Assembly: GCA_903912445.1 (NCBI GenBank)
Contig: CAIWHP010000245.1
Coordinates: forward strand, 24,169 to 88,168
Length of the DNA: 64,000 bases
From: an uncultured Lentisphaerota bacterium
GTDB taxonomy: Bacteria > Verrucomicrobiota > Kiritimatiellia > CAIQIC01
Direction of reading: 5' to 3'
The notes beneath the pieces are model-generated. The model saw only the letters and a program-made list of their open reading frames with translations, ran no database searches and was not told where the DNA came from. The position numbers and the translations under genes are program-made. The stretch's first letter is position 1; each line of letters opens with the position of its first letter. Shown piece by piece: positions 39,823-48,150 of this stretch.

Positions 39823-41361
39823 ATGAGCCTAAGAGCCATATCGCTGAACGGCCTGGCCGAGATAGGTCATAAACTGCTGCTCGTAGGGGCGGCCTGCTTT
39901 CTTCTTGTCTACCTGATCATCGCCGTGGCCCGGCTGGCCTACCCCTTTGAGCTCGAGTGGATGGAAGGGGGCTCGGTGCTGCAGGTGCAGCGGATACTGC
40001 AGGGGCAGTCGCTGTATGTGGCCCCGTCGCTGAATTTTATCCCGTTCATCTATACGCCGCTCTATTTCTATGTGAGCGCGCTCGTGGCCCAGGTGACGGG
40101 GGACGGCTTCTTTCCCCTGCGGCTGGTCTCCTTCCTCTCCTCTCTCGGGTGCTTCGCTTTCATCTTCATGATGGTCCGCCGGAGGACGGCTTCGCTCTCT
40201 GCCGCCTGCCTGGCAACCGGCCTGTTCGCGGCGACTTTTCGCATTTCGGGCGCCTGGTTTGATATTGCGCGGGTGGATTCGCTTTTCCTCTGCCTCCTGC
40301 TGGCAGGCCTGTACACCTTCGACTCGACCCGTGTACCCATCCGCACCTTGGTGTCGCCCGCGCTCCTGTTCCTGGCCTTCTTTACGAAACAGACGGCCCT
40401 GATCATAGCCGCAGGCCTGTGCGTCGCCGTGCTGCTGACGCGCAAAGGCCCCGAGCGTTATGGGTTCCTGCTCAGCTTCCTCCTGCTCATGGCCGGCTCC
40501 TTTGTCATCATGAATGCGCTGACCGCCGGGTGGTATAAGTACTATGTCTTTGACCTGCCGGCACAGCATCACATGGTCAAATCGGTGGTGGTCAGCTTCT
40601 GGATAAAAGATATTGCACAGCACCTGGCGATTGCGCTCTGTGTTGGTGTCGTCCCCTTCGTGAAAATCGGCACGGCCACGGATGCAAGGCCCGGCAGGCT
40701 TGTTCAGGACCTCATCATCCTCGGCAGCCTGTTTCTGGCCTCGTATCTCGTCCGCATAGAAGCCGGGGGTTACGACAATGTTCTGATGCCGGCCTACGCG
40801 GGCATGGCCATCTATTTTGGCATCGGCTGGGCGGCAGCGCTGAAAGCGGTCGGTTCGGATGGCAATGTCAAAAGCATACTCATCTTAGCGGTGGCTCTGC
40901 AGTTCGTCAGCTTGGTGTATTGGCCTCGACAGCAGATCCCCTCGGCGCAGGACAGGGAACAGGGCCGGAAACTTGAACAGGTTATTTCCAGCCTCAAGGG
41001 CGAGGTGTATCTGTCGGATCATCCTTGGTACACGGAGAAGCTGCACAAGCCCAGCCAGGCCCAGACCCAGGCGGTGCTCGACATCCTGCTGGCCTCCGGG
41101 TCCGGGCCGTGGAAGCAAGCGCTGGCGCGGGAGATGGCCGCTGCGGTGGCAGCGCGGCGATATGAGGCCTTCATTGTGGACTCCCAGGAGTTCGCCCTGC
41201 GCACACCGGCTTTCGACGCAGCTTACGAATTAGCAGAGTCAAATCTGTGCGGCAATGCGTTTCACCCCGTGACCGGATGCGATCGGAAACCTACCTGTCT
41301 ATATGTGAGACGACCGGCCCCGCAAAACGCTTCCGCGGATATCGACAAGCCGCGCCGCTGA
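39823..41361 (+). CDS. GT39-like polytopic membrane protein
   Basis: A 512-residue membrane protein with about 11-13 hydrophobic segments. The first outer loop carries acidic residues typical of dolichyl-phosphate-mannose-type glycosyltransferases (YPFELEWMEGGSVLQVQRIL) and FIPFIYTPLYFYVSALVAQV. RISGAWFDIARVDSLFLCLL and FLAFFTKQTALIIAAGLCVA follow. The soluble C-terminal part has VYLSDHPWYTEKLHKPSQAQ. A TTG at 39757 would add 22 residues; ATG 39823 is preferred. The gene stands alone, with a 287-base upstream gap without features, and its codon use looks less GC-biased than its neighbours. Role likely in cell-surface glycan synthesis. Confidence 0.75.
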   Translation: MSLRAISLNGLAEIGHKLLLVGAACFLLVYLIIAVARLAYPFELEWMEGGSVLQVQRILQGQSLYVAPSLNFIPFIYTPLYFYVSALVAQVTGDGFFPLRLVSFLSSLGCFAFIFMMVRRRTASLSAACLATGLFAATFRISGAWFDIARVDSLFLCLLLAGLYTFDSTRVPIRTLVSPALLFLAFFTKQTALIIAAGLCVAVLLTRKGPERYGFLLSFLLLMAGSFVIMNALTAGWYKYYVFDLPAQHHMVKSVVVSFWIKDIAQHLAIALCVGVVPFVKIGTATDARPGRLVQDLIILGSLFLASYLVRIEAGGYDNVLMPAYAGMAIYFGIGWAAALKAVGSDGNVKSILILAVALQFVSLVYWPRQQIPSAQDREQGRKLEQVISSLKGEVYLSDHPWYTEKLHKPSQAQTQAVLDILLASGSGPWKQALAREMAAAVAARRYEAFIVDSQEFALRTPAFDAAYELAESNLCGNAFHPVTGCDRKPTCLYVRRPAPQNASADIDKPRR

Positions 41362-41419
41362 ATCCGGGTAGCGCAAAGCCTGCCGCGCATCAACCGCCGG
41401 GGGCTTCAACGCCCGCAGG

Positions 41420-42286
41420 TCAAATCAAGCCCAGCGCCTTGAGCGTCTCGGCGAGCTTCGCGCGCGGGGCGGCGGCCATCTCGCAGAGCGGCAGGCGATA
41501 GGCTTCCTCGATCTTGCCCTGCATCGCCATGGCGGCCTTGACCGGCACGGGATTGGTGTCGAGGAACAGGTCGGTGAACAGCCGGTAATATTGCCGGTGC
41601 AACGCCTGCGCCGTGGGCCAGTCGCCGGCGAGCGCGGCGCGGACCATGTCGGCGACGGCCTTGGGCGCGACGTTCGAGGCGACGCTGATGACGCCCACCG
41701 CGCCCACCGCCATCATCGGTAGCGTCAACGCGTCGTCGCCGGACAAAATTTCAATCGCGCAGCGCTGCGCGACCTGGCTGACGCGGTCGGCGTTGCCGCC
41801 GGCTTCCTTGAGCGCGACGATGTGCGGGTGCTTCGCCAGTTCGGCGACGGTGCCGACCTCGATCTCGCGCCCGGTGCGGCTGGGCACGTTGTAGAGGATC
41901 ACGGGCAGGCCGAGATCGGCGACGGCGGAGAAATGCCGGATCAGGCCGGTCTGGCTGGGCCGATTGTAATAAGGCGTCACCTGGAGCGTGGCATCCGCGC
42001 CGGCGTCCTTGGCATGCTGCGTCAGTTCCAGCGCCTCGCGCGTGGAGTTCGCGCCGGTGCCGGCGACGATCTTGCAGCGGTGGCGCGCGGTTGCGATGCA
42101 GACCTCGATGATCTGATGGTGCTCGTCATAGTCCACGGTCGGCGACTCGCCCGTCGTGCCCACCGGCACCACGCCGGTGATGCCCGCGGCGATCTGCTCC
42201 TCGACGAGCGCGCGGAGCTTGCCGTAATCCACCGCGCCGTCCCGATTGAACGGCGTCACCAATGCTGTATAAGCGCCTTGCCACAT
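41420..42286 (-). CDS. dapA: 4-hydroxy-tetrahydrodipicolinate synthase
   Basis: First committed step to diaminopimelate and lysine: condenses pyruvate with aspartate semialdehyde. The 288 residues show VVPVGTTGESPTVDYDEHH (threonine pair), QVTPYYNRPSQTGLIRHF, VILYNVPSRTG (active tyrosine) and HIVALKEAGGNADRVSQV (Schiff-base lysine). GDDALTLPMMAVGAVGVISV follows. This is normal length. ATG 42286 (MWQGAYTALVTPFN) is preferred over 42298. Two repeat units lie upstream, in the likely leader. Confidence 0.95.
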   Translation of the reverse strand: MWQGAYTALVTPFNRDGAVDYGKLRALVEEQIAAGITGVVPVGTTGESPTVDYDEHHQIIEVCIATARHRCKIVAGTGANSTREALELTQHAKDAGADATLQVTPYYNRPSQTGLIRHFSAVADLGLPVILYNVPSRTGREIEVGTVAELAKHPHIVALKEAGGNADRVSQVAQRCAIEILSGDDALTLPMMAVGAVGVISVASNVAPKAVADMVRAALAGDWPTAQALHRQYYRLFTDLFLDTNPVPVKAAMAMQGKIEEAYRLPLCEMAAAPRAKLAETLKALGLI

Positions 42287-42306
42287 AACTGCTCTCAACT
42301 TTCAGC

Positions 42307-42358
42307 GTTTCCATGGTTTGGAAAACGCGGGGCGTATTGTTTCCAAGGTTGGGAAAAA
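42307..42358. repeat. Two-unit CCAA-N3-TTGG array upstream of dapA
   Basis: Units are centred at 42316 (GCGTTTCCATGGTTTGGAAA) and 42348 (TGTTTCCAAGGTTGGGAAAA), exactly 32 bases apart. The first unit begins about 20 bases before the dapA start codon, so it would be in the mRNA leader if transcribed. Confidence 0.82.
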
Positions 42359-42437
42359 AGGCAAGGCTGGCGTGAGAGCCATGCGCGCCGCCGGCCGGTT
42401 TCTGGAGGAAGGGGCGGGGCTGTGCTAGTTTTGCTGC

Positions 42438-43370
42438 ATGGTCAGCAATCATTCCGCTTGCAGGGGCAGGGTGTCGGTGCAGGCTTGCTGGTGCCTTCTG
42501 GCTCTGGCCGGTTTGCCGGCGAACGCCCAGCCGGGTTTTCCTCCGCCACGTCCGCCGCCAGTGCGGACGCCTGTCGCGCCGCTCACCGAATCGGCGCGCG
42601 ATGCGCTCGGCTATTCCGCCCAGGCGCGCAGCTTTGCCGTGTGCCGGCAGGCCGGCGTGCGCGTGATTGATTTTCCGGAGGAGCACAGCTTCGCCGCCCT
42701 CTGGGTCCCGCCGAAGTATGCGTCCGGCCGCGTGCTGGTGCTGCTGCACGGCACCGGCGGCACGGCCTACGACGAGATCAAGGACGAACTCGAGTCCGCC
42801 AAGCAGCACGGCTACATGCTCATCGCGCTGCAGTGGCTGAACAAGGAAACGCAACGCTATCTGGACGCGCCCATCGTCTGGCGGCTCGTCGACCGCGCGC
42901 TGCATCACGCGGCGGCGCAGCACAAGGCCGACCTCGCGAAGGCCGCGCTGTGCGGCTTCAGCCGCGGCGGGGCCGTGAGCTATGAGACCGCCTGGCGCGA
43001 TGCGCAGGAACACCGGCACTTCAAGCTCGTCATTTGCCACTCCGGCGGCGTGCCGCCCAATGCGGTCACCGCGCCGGGCGAAGGCTGGCGACCGGATACC
43101 TTTTTCTCGCGCCTCAACGCCGGCACGCTCGAGCCGGACAGCTACCACGGCCTCAACTTCTTCCTCTACAGCGGCGATCGTGACGAGCAGTGGGGGATGC
43201 AGATGAGCGAGCAGATGGCCCACGCCCAGCAGGTGCTGCCGCTTGCCGGCGCCAAGGTGGCCGCGTGGGTCCGCGATCCGCGCGGCGACCACATGGGCTT
43301 CCGCAAGACCGCCTCGATCCACGAGCAGGGCATCGGACTCTTCCTGCGCCTGACCGCCGACGGCAAGTGA
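42438..43370 (+). CDS. Exported alpha/beta hydrolase (esterase)
   Basis: A 310-residue protein with a signal peptide (VQACWCLLALAGLPANAQPG) and a short proline-rich segment. The hydrolase domain has VLVLLHGTGGTAYDEIKDEL (oxyanion strand), KAALCGFSRGGAVSYETAW (nucleophile elbow GFSRG) and NFFLYSGDRDEQWGMQMSEQ with RDPRGDHMGFRK near the end (Asp and His). The GFSRG elbow resembles that of the first domain of the fused esterase at 31982-33466. Substrate probably an ester on a carbohydrate or lipid; not determinable. Confidence 0.85.
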   Translation: MVSNHSACRGRVSVQACWCLLALAGLPANAQPGFPPPRPPPVRTPVAPLTESARDALGYSAQARSFAVCRQAGVRVIDFPEEHSFAALWVPPKYASGRVLVLLHGTGGTAYDEIKDELESAKQHGYMLIALQWLNKETQRYLDAPIVWRLVDRALHHAAAQHKADLAKAALCGFSRGGAVSYETAWRDAQEHRHFKLVICHSGGVPPNAVTAPGEGWRPDTFFSRLNAGTLEPDSYHGLNFFLYSGDRDEQWGMQMSEQMAHAQQVLPLAGAKVAAWVRDPRGDHMGFRKTASIHEQGIGLFLRLTADGK

Positions 43371-43427
43371 CCGCCGCTCATGTTTAGCAGGCCGTTGCCT
43401 CTCCCTGTGCCGCGACTCGAAGCAGAG

Positions 43428-43459
43428 ATCATTGCGGAGTTGTGCAACTCCGCAATGAT
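43428..43459. repeat. Perfect 14-bp hairpin
   Basis: ATCATTGCGGAGTT-GTGC-AACTCCGCAATGAT is a perfect stem with a four-base loop, 58 bases after the esterase stop and 81 before the next start. No T-run follows, so it is not a standard terminator. It could shield an mRNA end or bind a protein. Confidence 0.75.
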
Positions 43460-43539
43460 TCACCGCAGGGAAAGGCAGAACTTTTCGGGCGGCCGGCGTT
43501 CTGGTAGGGTGCGGCGTCGTTCAACCGAAAGGGACCAAC

Positions 43540-44379
43540 ATGAACTGCTCGCGTCGTGAACTGCTCAAGTACAGCGCCGGGGTTGCCGCCCTCGCCGCCC
43601 TCGGCTTCCCCCGCCTCGCCTTGGCCGCTGGCAAAAAGATCCCCGTCGGCCTGCAGCTCTATTCGCTGCGCAAGGAATGCGCGAAAGACCTGCCCGGCAT
43701 GATCGCCGCGGTGGCGAAGATCGGTTTCCGCGGCATCGAGTTCGCCGGCTACCACAACCGCACGGCCAAGGAGTTGCGCAAGCTGCTCGACGATAACGGC
43801 CTCGTCTGCTGCGGCACCCACACCGCGCTGAAGACGCTGCTCCCTGCCGAGTGGAAGGCGACGGTCGAATTCAACCAGACGCTCGGCAACAAGTTCCTGA
43901 TCGTCCCCAGTCTGCCGCACGACCGCGTCGCGAGCGCGGAGGCCTGCCGCGATACCGCGAAGCTGTTCGGCGAACTCGCGGCGAAGGGCAAGGAGTGCGG
44001 GATGCGCGTCGGCTATCACGCGCACGGCGGCGACTTCAAGAAGATCGACGGCGAGACCATCTGGGACCTGTTCTTCGGCAACACCGGCCCGGACGTGGTG
44101 ATGCAGCTCGATACCGGCAACTGTCTCGTCGGTGGTGGCGACCCCGTCGCGATGCTCAAGAAATATCCCGGCCGCGCCGTGACGATCCACCTCAAGGAAC
44201 ACGGCGGCCCGAAGGCAGCGGCCATCGGCGAGGGCGTCGTGCCCTGGCGCGAAGTCTTCGAGCTGTGCGAGACCAGCGGTGGCACGGACTGGTACATCGT
44301 GGAGCACGAGGTTGGCAGCGACCCGCTCAAGAGCCTCACCGCCTGTTTCGACTTCCTCAAGAAGCAGGGCAAGGTCTGA
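43540..44379 (+). CDS. Tat-exported sugar phosphate isomerase/epimerase-like protein
   Basis: A 279-residue xylose-isomerase-like TIM barrel with a twin-arginine leader (CSRRELLKYSAGVAALAALG). Barrel signatures are VGLQLYSLRKECAKDLPGMI, KIGFRGIEFAGYHNRTAKEL, MRVGYHAHGGDFKKIDGE, DVVMQLDTGNCLVGGGDP and WYIVEHEVGSDPLKSL (metal ligands E, H, D, E in these stretches). Exported members of the family are common beside Gfo/Idh oxidoreductases in PVC bacteria. The glycoside hydrolase gene starts 16 bases after its stop, so a joint role in handling released sugars is plausible. Confidence 0.88.
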   Translation: MNCSRRELLKYSAGVAALAALGFPRLALAAGKKIPVGLQLYSLRKECAKDLPGMIAAVAKIGFRGIEFAGYHNRTAKELRKLLDDNGLVCCGTHTALKTLLPAEWKATVEFNQTLGNKFLIVPSLPHDRVASAEACRDTAKLFGELAAKGKECGMRVGYHAHGGDFKKIDGETIWDLFFGNTGPDVVMQLDTGNCLVGGGDPVAMLKKYPGRAVTIHLKEHGGPKAAAIGEGVVPWREVFELCETSGGTDWYIVEHEVGSDPLKSLTACFDFLKKQGKV

Positions 44380-44395
44380 TCCCCCGCGAGCCGAC

Positions 44396-46702
44396 ATGAA
44401 CCTAAACCGGGTGTGGAGTGGCGCCCTTGCCGCCGGCGTGCTATGCGCTGCTGCGCAGGCGCAAGACTGGGTGCCGTTCATCATCCCGGCGCAGCTGCCG
44501 GCGCCGGCGTGGCAAACGCAGCCGCCCGCGCCCATCACGACCAACAGCCCGCGCATCGAAGTGCGTGGCACCCATTTCTACCGCGGCAGCGCACGTGTCC
44601 GCTTCTTCGGGGTCAACTGCTCCTTCGGCGCGAACCTGCCGGCGGCGGCGGAGGCGCCGGTGATCGCCGCGCGCCTCGCGGCGCTGGGCATCAACAACGT
44701 CCGGCTGCATCACATGGATACCGGGGACTTCCCCGGCGGGCTCTGGCGGGCGCGGGCCGATCAGCGCGAACTCGACGAGGCCGCGCTGCGCCGGCTCGAT
44801 GGCTTTATTGATGCGCTGGCGAAGCAGGGCATCACAGTGGATCTGAACCTGCACGTCGGCCGCGATTTTGCACGTGCGCTGGGCATGCCGCCGCCGGGTA
44901 CGGAGATGGGCAAGATCGTCAGCCTCTTCGTGCCAGAATTCATCCAGCTGCAAAAAGATTTTGCGCGCACGTTGCTCGACCGCGTGAGCACGGTGCGCGG
45001 CGTGCGCTACGCCGCTGATCCCGCCGTCGCGCTGGTGGAGATTACCAACGAGGACAGCTTCTTCATGTGGAACGGCGATGAGAAGCTGCGCGCATTCGGC
45101 GAGCCCTACGCCGGCGAGCTGCGCCGCCAGTGGAACGCGTGGCTGCTGCAAAAATATTCCGGCGCGGAAAAGCTGCGCGCCGCGTGGAGCGTGGGCGGCG
45201 AGCCGCTCGGCGCGAGCCTCTTGCAACCGCTCGCGGCTTCCGGCGCGTGGCTGCAGGAACAACACGCCGGGTGCCGCATGACCGTCGCGCCGGAACAGCA
45301 CGCCGGTCGCGCGGCGCTCGCGGTGAAGATCGGCCAGCACGACGAGACCGAGTGGCATCTGCAACTGAACCACACCGGGCTGCGCATGGAACAGGGCCGC
45401 TACTACACGATCCGCTTCACCGCCTGCGCGACGCAGCCACGCAAACTTTATCTCGGCGTCGGGCAACATCACGAACCGTGGAGCAATCTGGGCGTGTACC
45501 AGAATGTGAAGCTGACGACGGGCTGGCAGGAATTCAGCATCGGCTTCGAGGCGACCGCGAGCGACGCGAACGCGCGCCTGACCCTCGCCATCGGCGGCAG
45601 CGCGGGCGACGTGTTCTTGAGTGGCGTCGAACTACGGCCCGGCGGTCGCGAAGGCTTGCGCGCCGATGAAACGCCAGAGCGCGGCTCGGTCGCGCTGTTC
45701 GCCGGTGCGGAAACCGCGGCGCGCAGCGCCGACCGCACGGCTTTTCTCGTTGCGACGGAAAAGAAATTCTTCGACGGTATGCGCGACTTCGTCCGCCACG
45801 ATTTGAAGTGCGCCGCACCGGTCACCGGCACGATCGTGTTCGGTGCACACGGCAAGGCTGCGCAGCTCGGCATGGACTTCATCGACAGCCATGCCTACTG
45901 GCAGCACCCCTCGTTCCCGCATCGCGACTGGGACATGAACGACTGGCTCATCGGGCAGAAGGCGCTCACCGCCAATCCCGAGCACAGCACGTTCAAAGCG
46001 ATGGATGGCGACCGCGTGCCGGGCAAGCCGTTCACGGTGACGGAATACAATCATCCCGCGCCGAACGATTTTCAGGCGGAGTGCGTTCCGTTGCTGCTCG
46101 CGTGGGCCGCGCAGCGCGACGTGGATGGCATCTGGCTCTACACCTACGCCCACGCCGCCGAGTCCAAGGGGATGGACACGCTGAACAGCTTCTTCGACGT
46201 ACGCGAAAATCCCGCCAAGCTTGGCTTCATGGCGCTCGCGCCGGCGATCTACCGCGACACCTGCGCGCCAGCGAACGTGGACTGGACGAAGGATCGTTGC
46301 GTGGCGCGCGCCGCGGGCTGGAGAATTTGGACCGGTAAAATTTCCAGCGATGAGCTGCGCGTGCAAAGTCCCGCGTTCGCCGCCGCCGCGCTGACCGCGC
46401 TCGACGGCCAGCCGCTGGAAAAATCCAAACGGGTGTTGCTGGCCACCTGCGGTCGTTGCGAAAACACGGACATGGGTTTCTCGGCTGACCGCCGCACGGT
46501 GGGCATGCGCTGGGGTCACGCACCCGTGCGCATCGAGGCCGTGCGCGGCATGCTCAAGATGCCCGGTGCCGGCTGGCGCGGGCAGGCGCTCGACGCCGCC
46601 GGAAACCCCGGGAAAGAAGTTGCCGCGCGCACTACCGCGGACGCGACCGAATTCACGCTCGCGCCGGAGAGCGCAACGCTCTGGTATCTGTTCACGCGGT
46701 GA
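44396..46702 (+). CDS. Exported clan GH-A glycoside hydrolase with inserted CBM-like domain
   Basis: A 768-residue protein with a signal peptide (VWSGALAAGVLCAAAQAQDW). The barrel begins IEVRGTHFYRGSARVRFFGV and RLAALGINNVRLHHMDTGD. The acid/base is in VALVEITNEDSFFMW (NE pair, near residue 217) and the nucleophile probably in FTVTEYNHPAP (near 548). Between them, about residues 280-425, lies a jelly-roll domain like CBM4/9 (HAGRAALAVKIGQHDETEWH, LRMEQGRYYTIRFTACA, LTTGWQEFSIGFEATA). A beta-domain closes the protein. Family and substrate cannot be fixed beyond clan A. Starts at ATG 44396; the longer frame is antisense or shadow of the isomerase gene. Confidence 0.85.
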   Translation: MNLNRVWSGALAAGVLCAAAQAQDWVPFIIPAQLPAPAWQTQPPAPITTNSPRIEVRGTHFYRGSARVRFFGVNCSFGANLPAAAEAPVIAARLAALGINNVRLHHMDTGDFPGGLWRARADQRELDEAALRRLDGFIDALAKQGITVDLNLHVGRDFARALGMPPPGTEMGKIVSLFVPEFIQLQKDFARTLLDRVSTVRGVRYAADPAVALVEITNEDSFFMWNGDEKLRAFGEPYAGELRRQWNAWLLQKYSGAEKLRAAWSVGGEPLGASLLQPLAASGAWLQEQHAGCRMTVAPEQHAGRAALAVKIGQHDETEWHLQLNHTGLRMEQGRYYTIRFTACATQPRKLYLGVGQHHEPWSNLGVYQNVKLTTGWQEFSIGFEATASDANARLTLAIGGSAGDVFLSGVELRPGGREGLRADETPERGSVALFAGAETAARSADRTAFLVATEKKFFDGMRDFVRHDLKCAAPVTGTIVFGAHGKAAQLGMDFIDSHAYWQHPSFPHRDWDMNDWLIGQKALTANPEHSTFKAMDGDRVPGKPFTVTEYNHPAPNDFQAECVPLLLAWAAQRDVDGIWLYTYAHAAESKGMDTLNSFFDVRENPAKLGFMALAPAIYRDTCAPANVDWTKDRCVARAAGWRIWTGKISSDELRVQSPAFAAAALTALDGQPLEKSKRVLLATCGRCENTDMGFSADRRTVGMRWGHAPVRIEAVRGMLKMPGAGWRGQALDAAGNPGKEVAARTTADATEFTLAPESATLWYLFTR

Positions 46703-46883
46703 GCTGCCCGCGGAGCTCACCGTGCTCGCCGCGAACGACGAGTGCCCGCTCGAGGTCCTCCAGCGCCAGCAGCGCCTGCTGTGCGGCACGCCCTTCCACC
46801 CCGAGCAGCACGACAACCGGCACCGCGCCGGCCGGACCAGCCTGCGTAACTTCTACAAACTCGCCGGCCTGCCCACTCCCTGA
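46701..46883 (+). pseudogene. C-terminal remnant of a class I glutamine amidotransferase
   Basis: Right after the glycoside hydrolase stop, in another frame, about 60 codons read ELPAELTVLAANDECPLEVL, then LLCGTPFHPEQHDNRHRAGR and SLRNFYKLAGL before TGA 46881-46883. FHPEQ with its preceding GTP is the His/Glu end of class I amidotransferases, and the closing NF..LA pattern fits. The first two thirds, including the catalytic cysteine, are missing. No start codon or ribosome site. A decayed gene end, probably cut off by rearrangement. Confidence 0.6.
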
Positions 46884-46891
46884 CCGTGTAG

Positions 46892-46907
46892 TTTCCAAGG
46901 ATTGGAA
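46892..46907. repeat. Single CCAA-N3-TTGG dyad
   Basis: TTTCCAAGGATTGGAA, centred at 46900, lies between the amidotransferase remnant and the 3' end of the sialidase gene. I see no clear second unit 32 bases away. Confidence 0.65.
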
Positions 46908-46912
46908 CCGGA

Positions 46913-48079
46913 TCAGTCCAGACGCCAGCGGGCTTGGCGCAGCACGGCCTTGGGGAGGTCTTTCATCTTTTCGTACCAGATGGTCAGCAGCGTGCCGTCA
47001 GCCAGTTCCACCGTGCTGGGATAGCCGAGGTCGCCGCCCGCGCCGTCGCCGGAAATGAGCAACGCCTCGCCCCAGGTTTTGCCGTTGTCGGTGCTGAGGC
47101 GCGCCTGGTTGCCGTAGGGCGCGCGGCGATGCCCGTAGGTCATCAGCAGGCGACCGTCGCGCAGTTTCAGCAGGTGCGAGGGCAAACCCCAGACGCCGAT
47201 GGAGTGCGGCATGTTCCACGTCTTGCCGCCGTCGGCAGATTCCGTTTGCAGCGTCTCGCCGGCGTTGGCCTTGTTGTGGTTGCGGAGCTGGACAAGGAGC
47301 GTGCTGTCCTGCGCTTCGACGACATGCAGCTCATGGTAGCCCTTGACGACTTCGTCCCCTTTGCGGGTTGGGATTTCGGCCAGCCAGCGCCACGTCTGGC
47401 CGTCGTCGGAGGACTCGCACACGCCGATCTTCTTCTCATCGGTCCATAGCCCTTTGCCGGCATAGAGCAGCCGGCCGTCGCGCAGCTGGATGGGTCCGTG
47501 CGGGCTGTTGACCATGGTTGGTAATCGCGTGGACCAGGTCTGGCCGCCATCGGTCGAGCGGATCAGCCACTGGCCGAGGTCGGCTTTGCGCTCCGCGTCG
47601 CCCAGCCGCTCATGGCATGCTTTCCAGCGGGCGAACTGCTCCGGCTGCATGCCCGCCGACTTCCAGCCGTTGGTGGATAACTCGGCGTACGCCGCCTGTT
47701 TCTTCAACAGGGGTTCATAGGCGAGCGAGGTGAAGGTGGTGACCAGCAGCGTGCCCTTGGCGGTTTCGATGACGCCGGAATCGCGGTCATCGATGGCGCT
47801 GTCGAGCAGCACACGCGGCCAGGTCCAGGTGGCGCCGTCGTCCCGCGAAGTCATCGCCTGCACCTGACCGAAGGGGCAAACGTGCGACTCGCGTCCGCCG
47901 GACCAGGTGACCCAGAGCTCCCCGTTGGCCCGCCGCGCCACCGTCGGCCAGCCGTGATAATAGGACACGTCCTGGCTGATGACCTTCGTCTCCAGCACCT
48001 GGATGCGCGGCGCGGCGTCGGCCGCGCAGGCCGCGGCGGCCAGCAGTCCTGCTACCCAACGAGATATGTCCCAGTTCAT
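46913..48079 (-). CDS. Exported sialidase-like (BNR-repeat) protein
   Basis: A 388-residue six-bladed propeller protein with a signal peptide (VAGLLAAAACAADAAPRIQV). Five Asp-box motifs are visible: SRDDGATWTWP, STDGGQTWS, SSDDGQTWRW, SADGGKTWN and STDNGKTWG. An early arginine lies in HGWPTVARRANGELWVTW. ELHVVEAQDSTLLVQLRNHN and DLGYPSTVELADGTLLTIWY fit exo-alpha-sialidase relatives of PVC bacteria. True sialidase activity is not certain, since the arginine triad cannot be placed. ATG 48079 starts the leader; a longer frame is a shadow of murJ. Confidence 0.85.
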   Translation of the reverse strand: MNWDISRWVAGLLAAAACAADAAPRIQVLETKVISQDVSYYHGWPTVARRANGELWVTWSGGRESHVCPFGQVQAMTSRDDGATWTWPRVLLDSAIDDRDSGVIETAKGTLLVTTFTSLAYEPLLKKQAAYAELSTNGWKSAGMQPEQFARWKACHERLGDAERKADLGQWLIRSTDGGQTWSTRLPTMVNSPHGPIQLRDGRLLYAGKGLWTDEKKIGVCESSDDGQTWRWLAEIPTRKGDEVVKGYHELHVVEAQDSTLLVQLRNHNKANAGETLQTESADGGKTWNMPHSIGVWGLPSHLLKLRDGRLLMTYGHRRAPYGNQARLSTDNGKTWGEALLISGDGAGGDLGYPSTVELADGTLLTIWYEKMKDLPKAVLRQARWRLD

Positions 48080-48150
48080 GATTGCTCCGGTGTTCGAAGT
48101 CTGAGGCAGTATAGGCCCTGCCAGCCGAGCCCGGCAAGCCCGGCCCGCGG

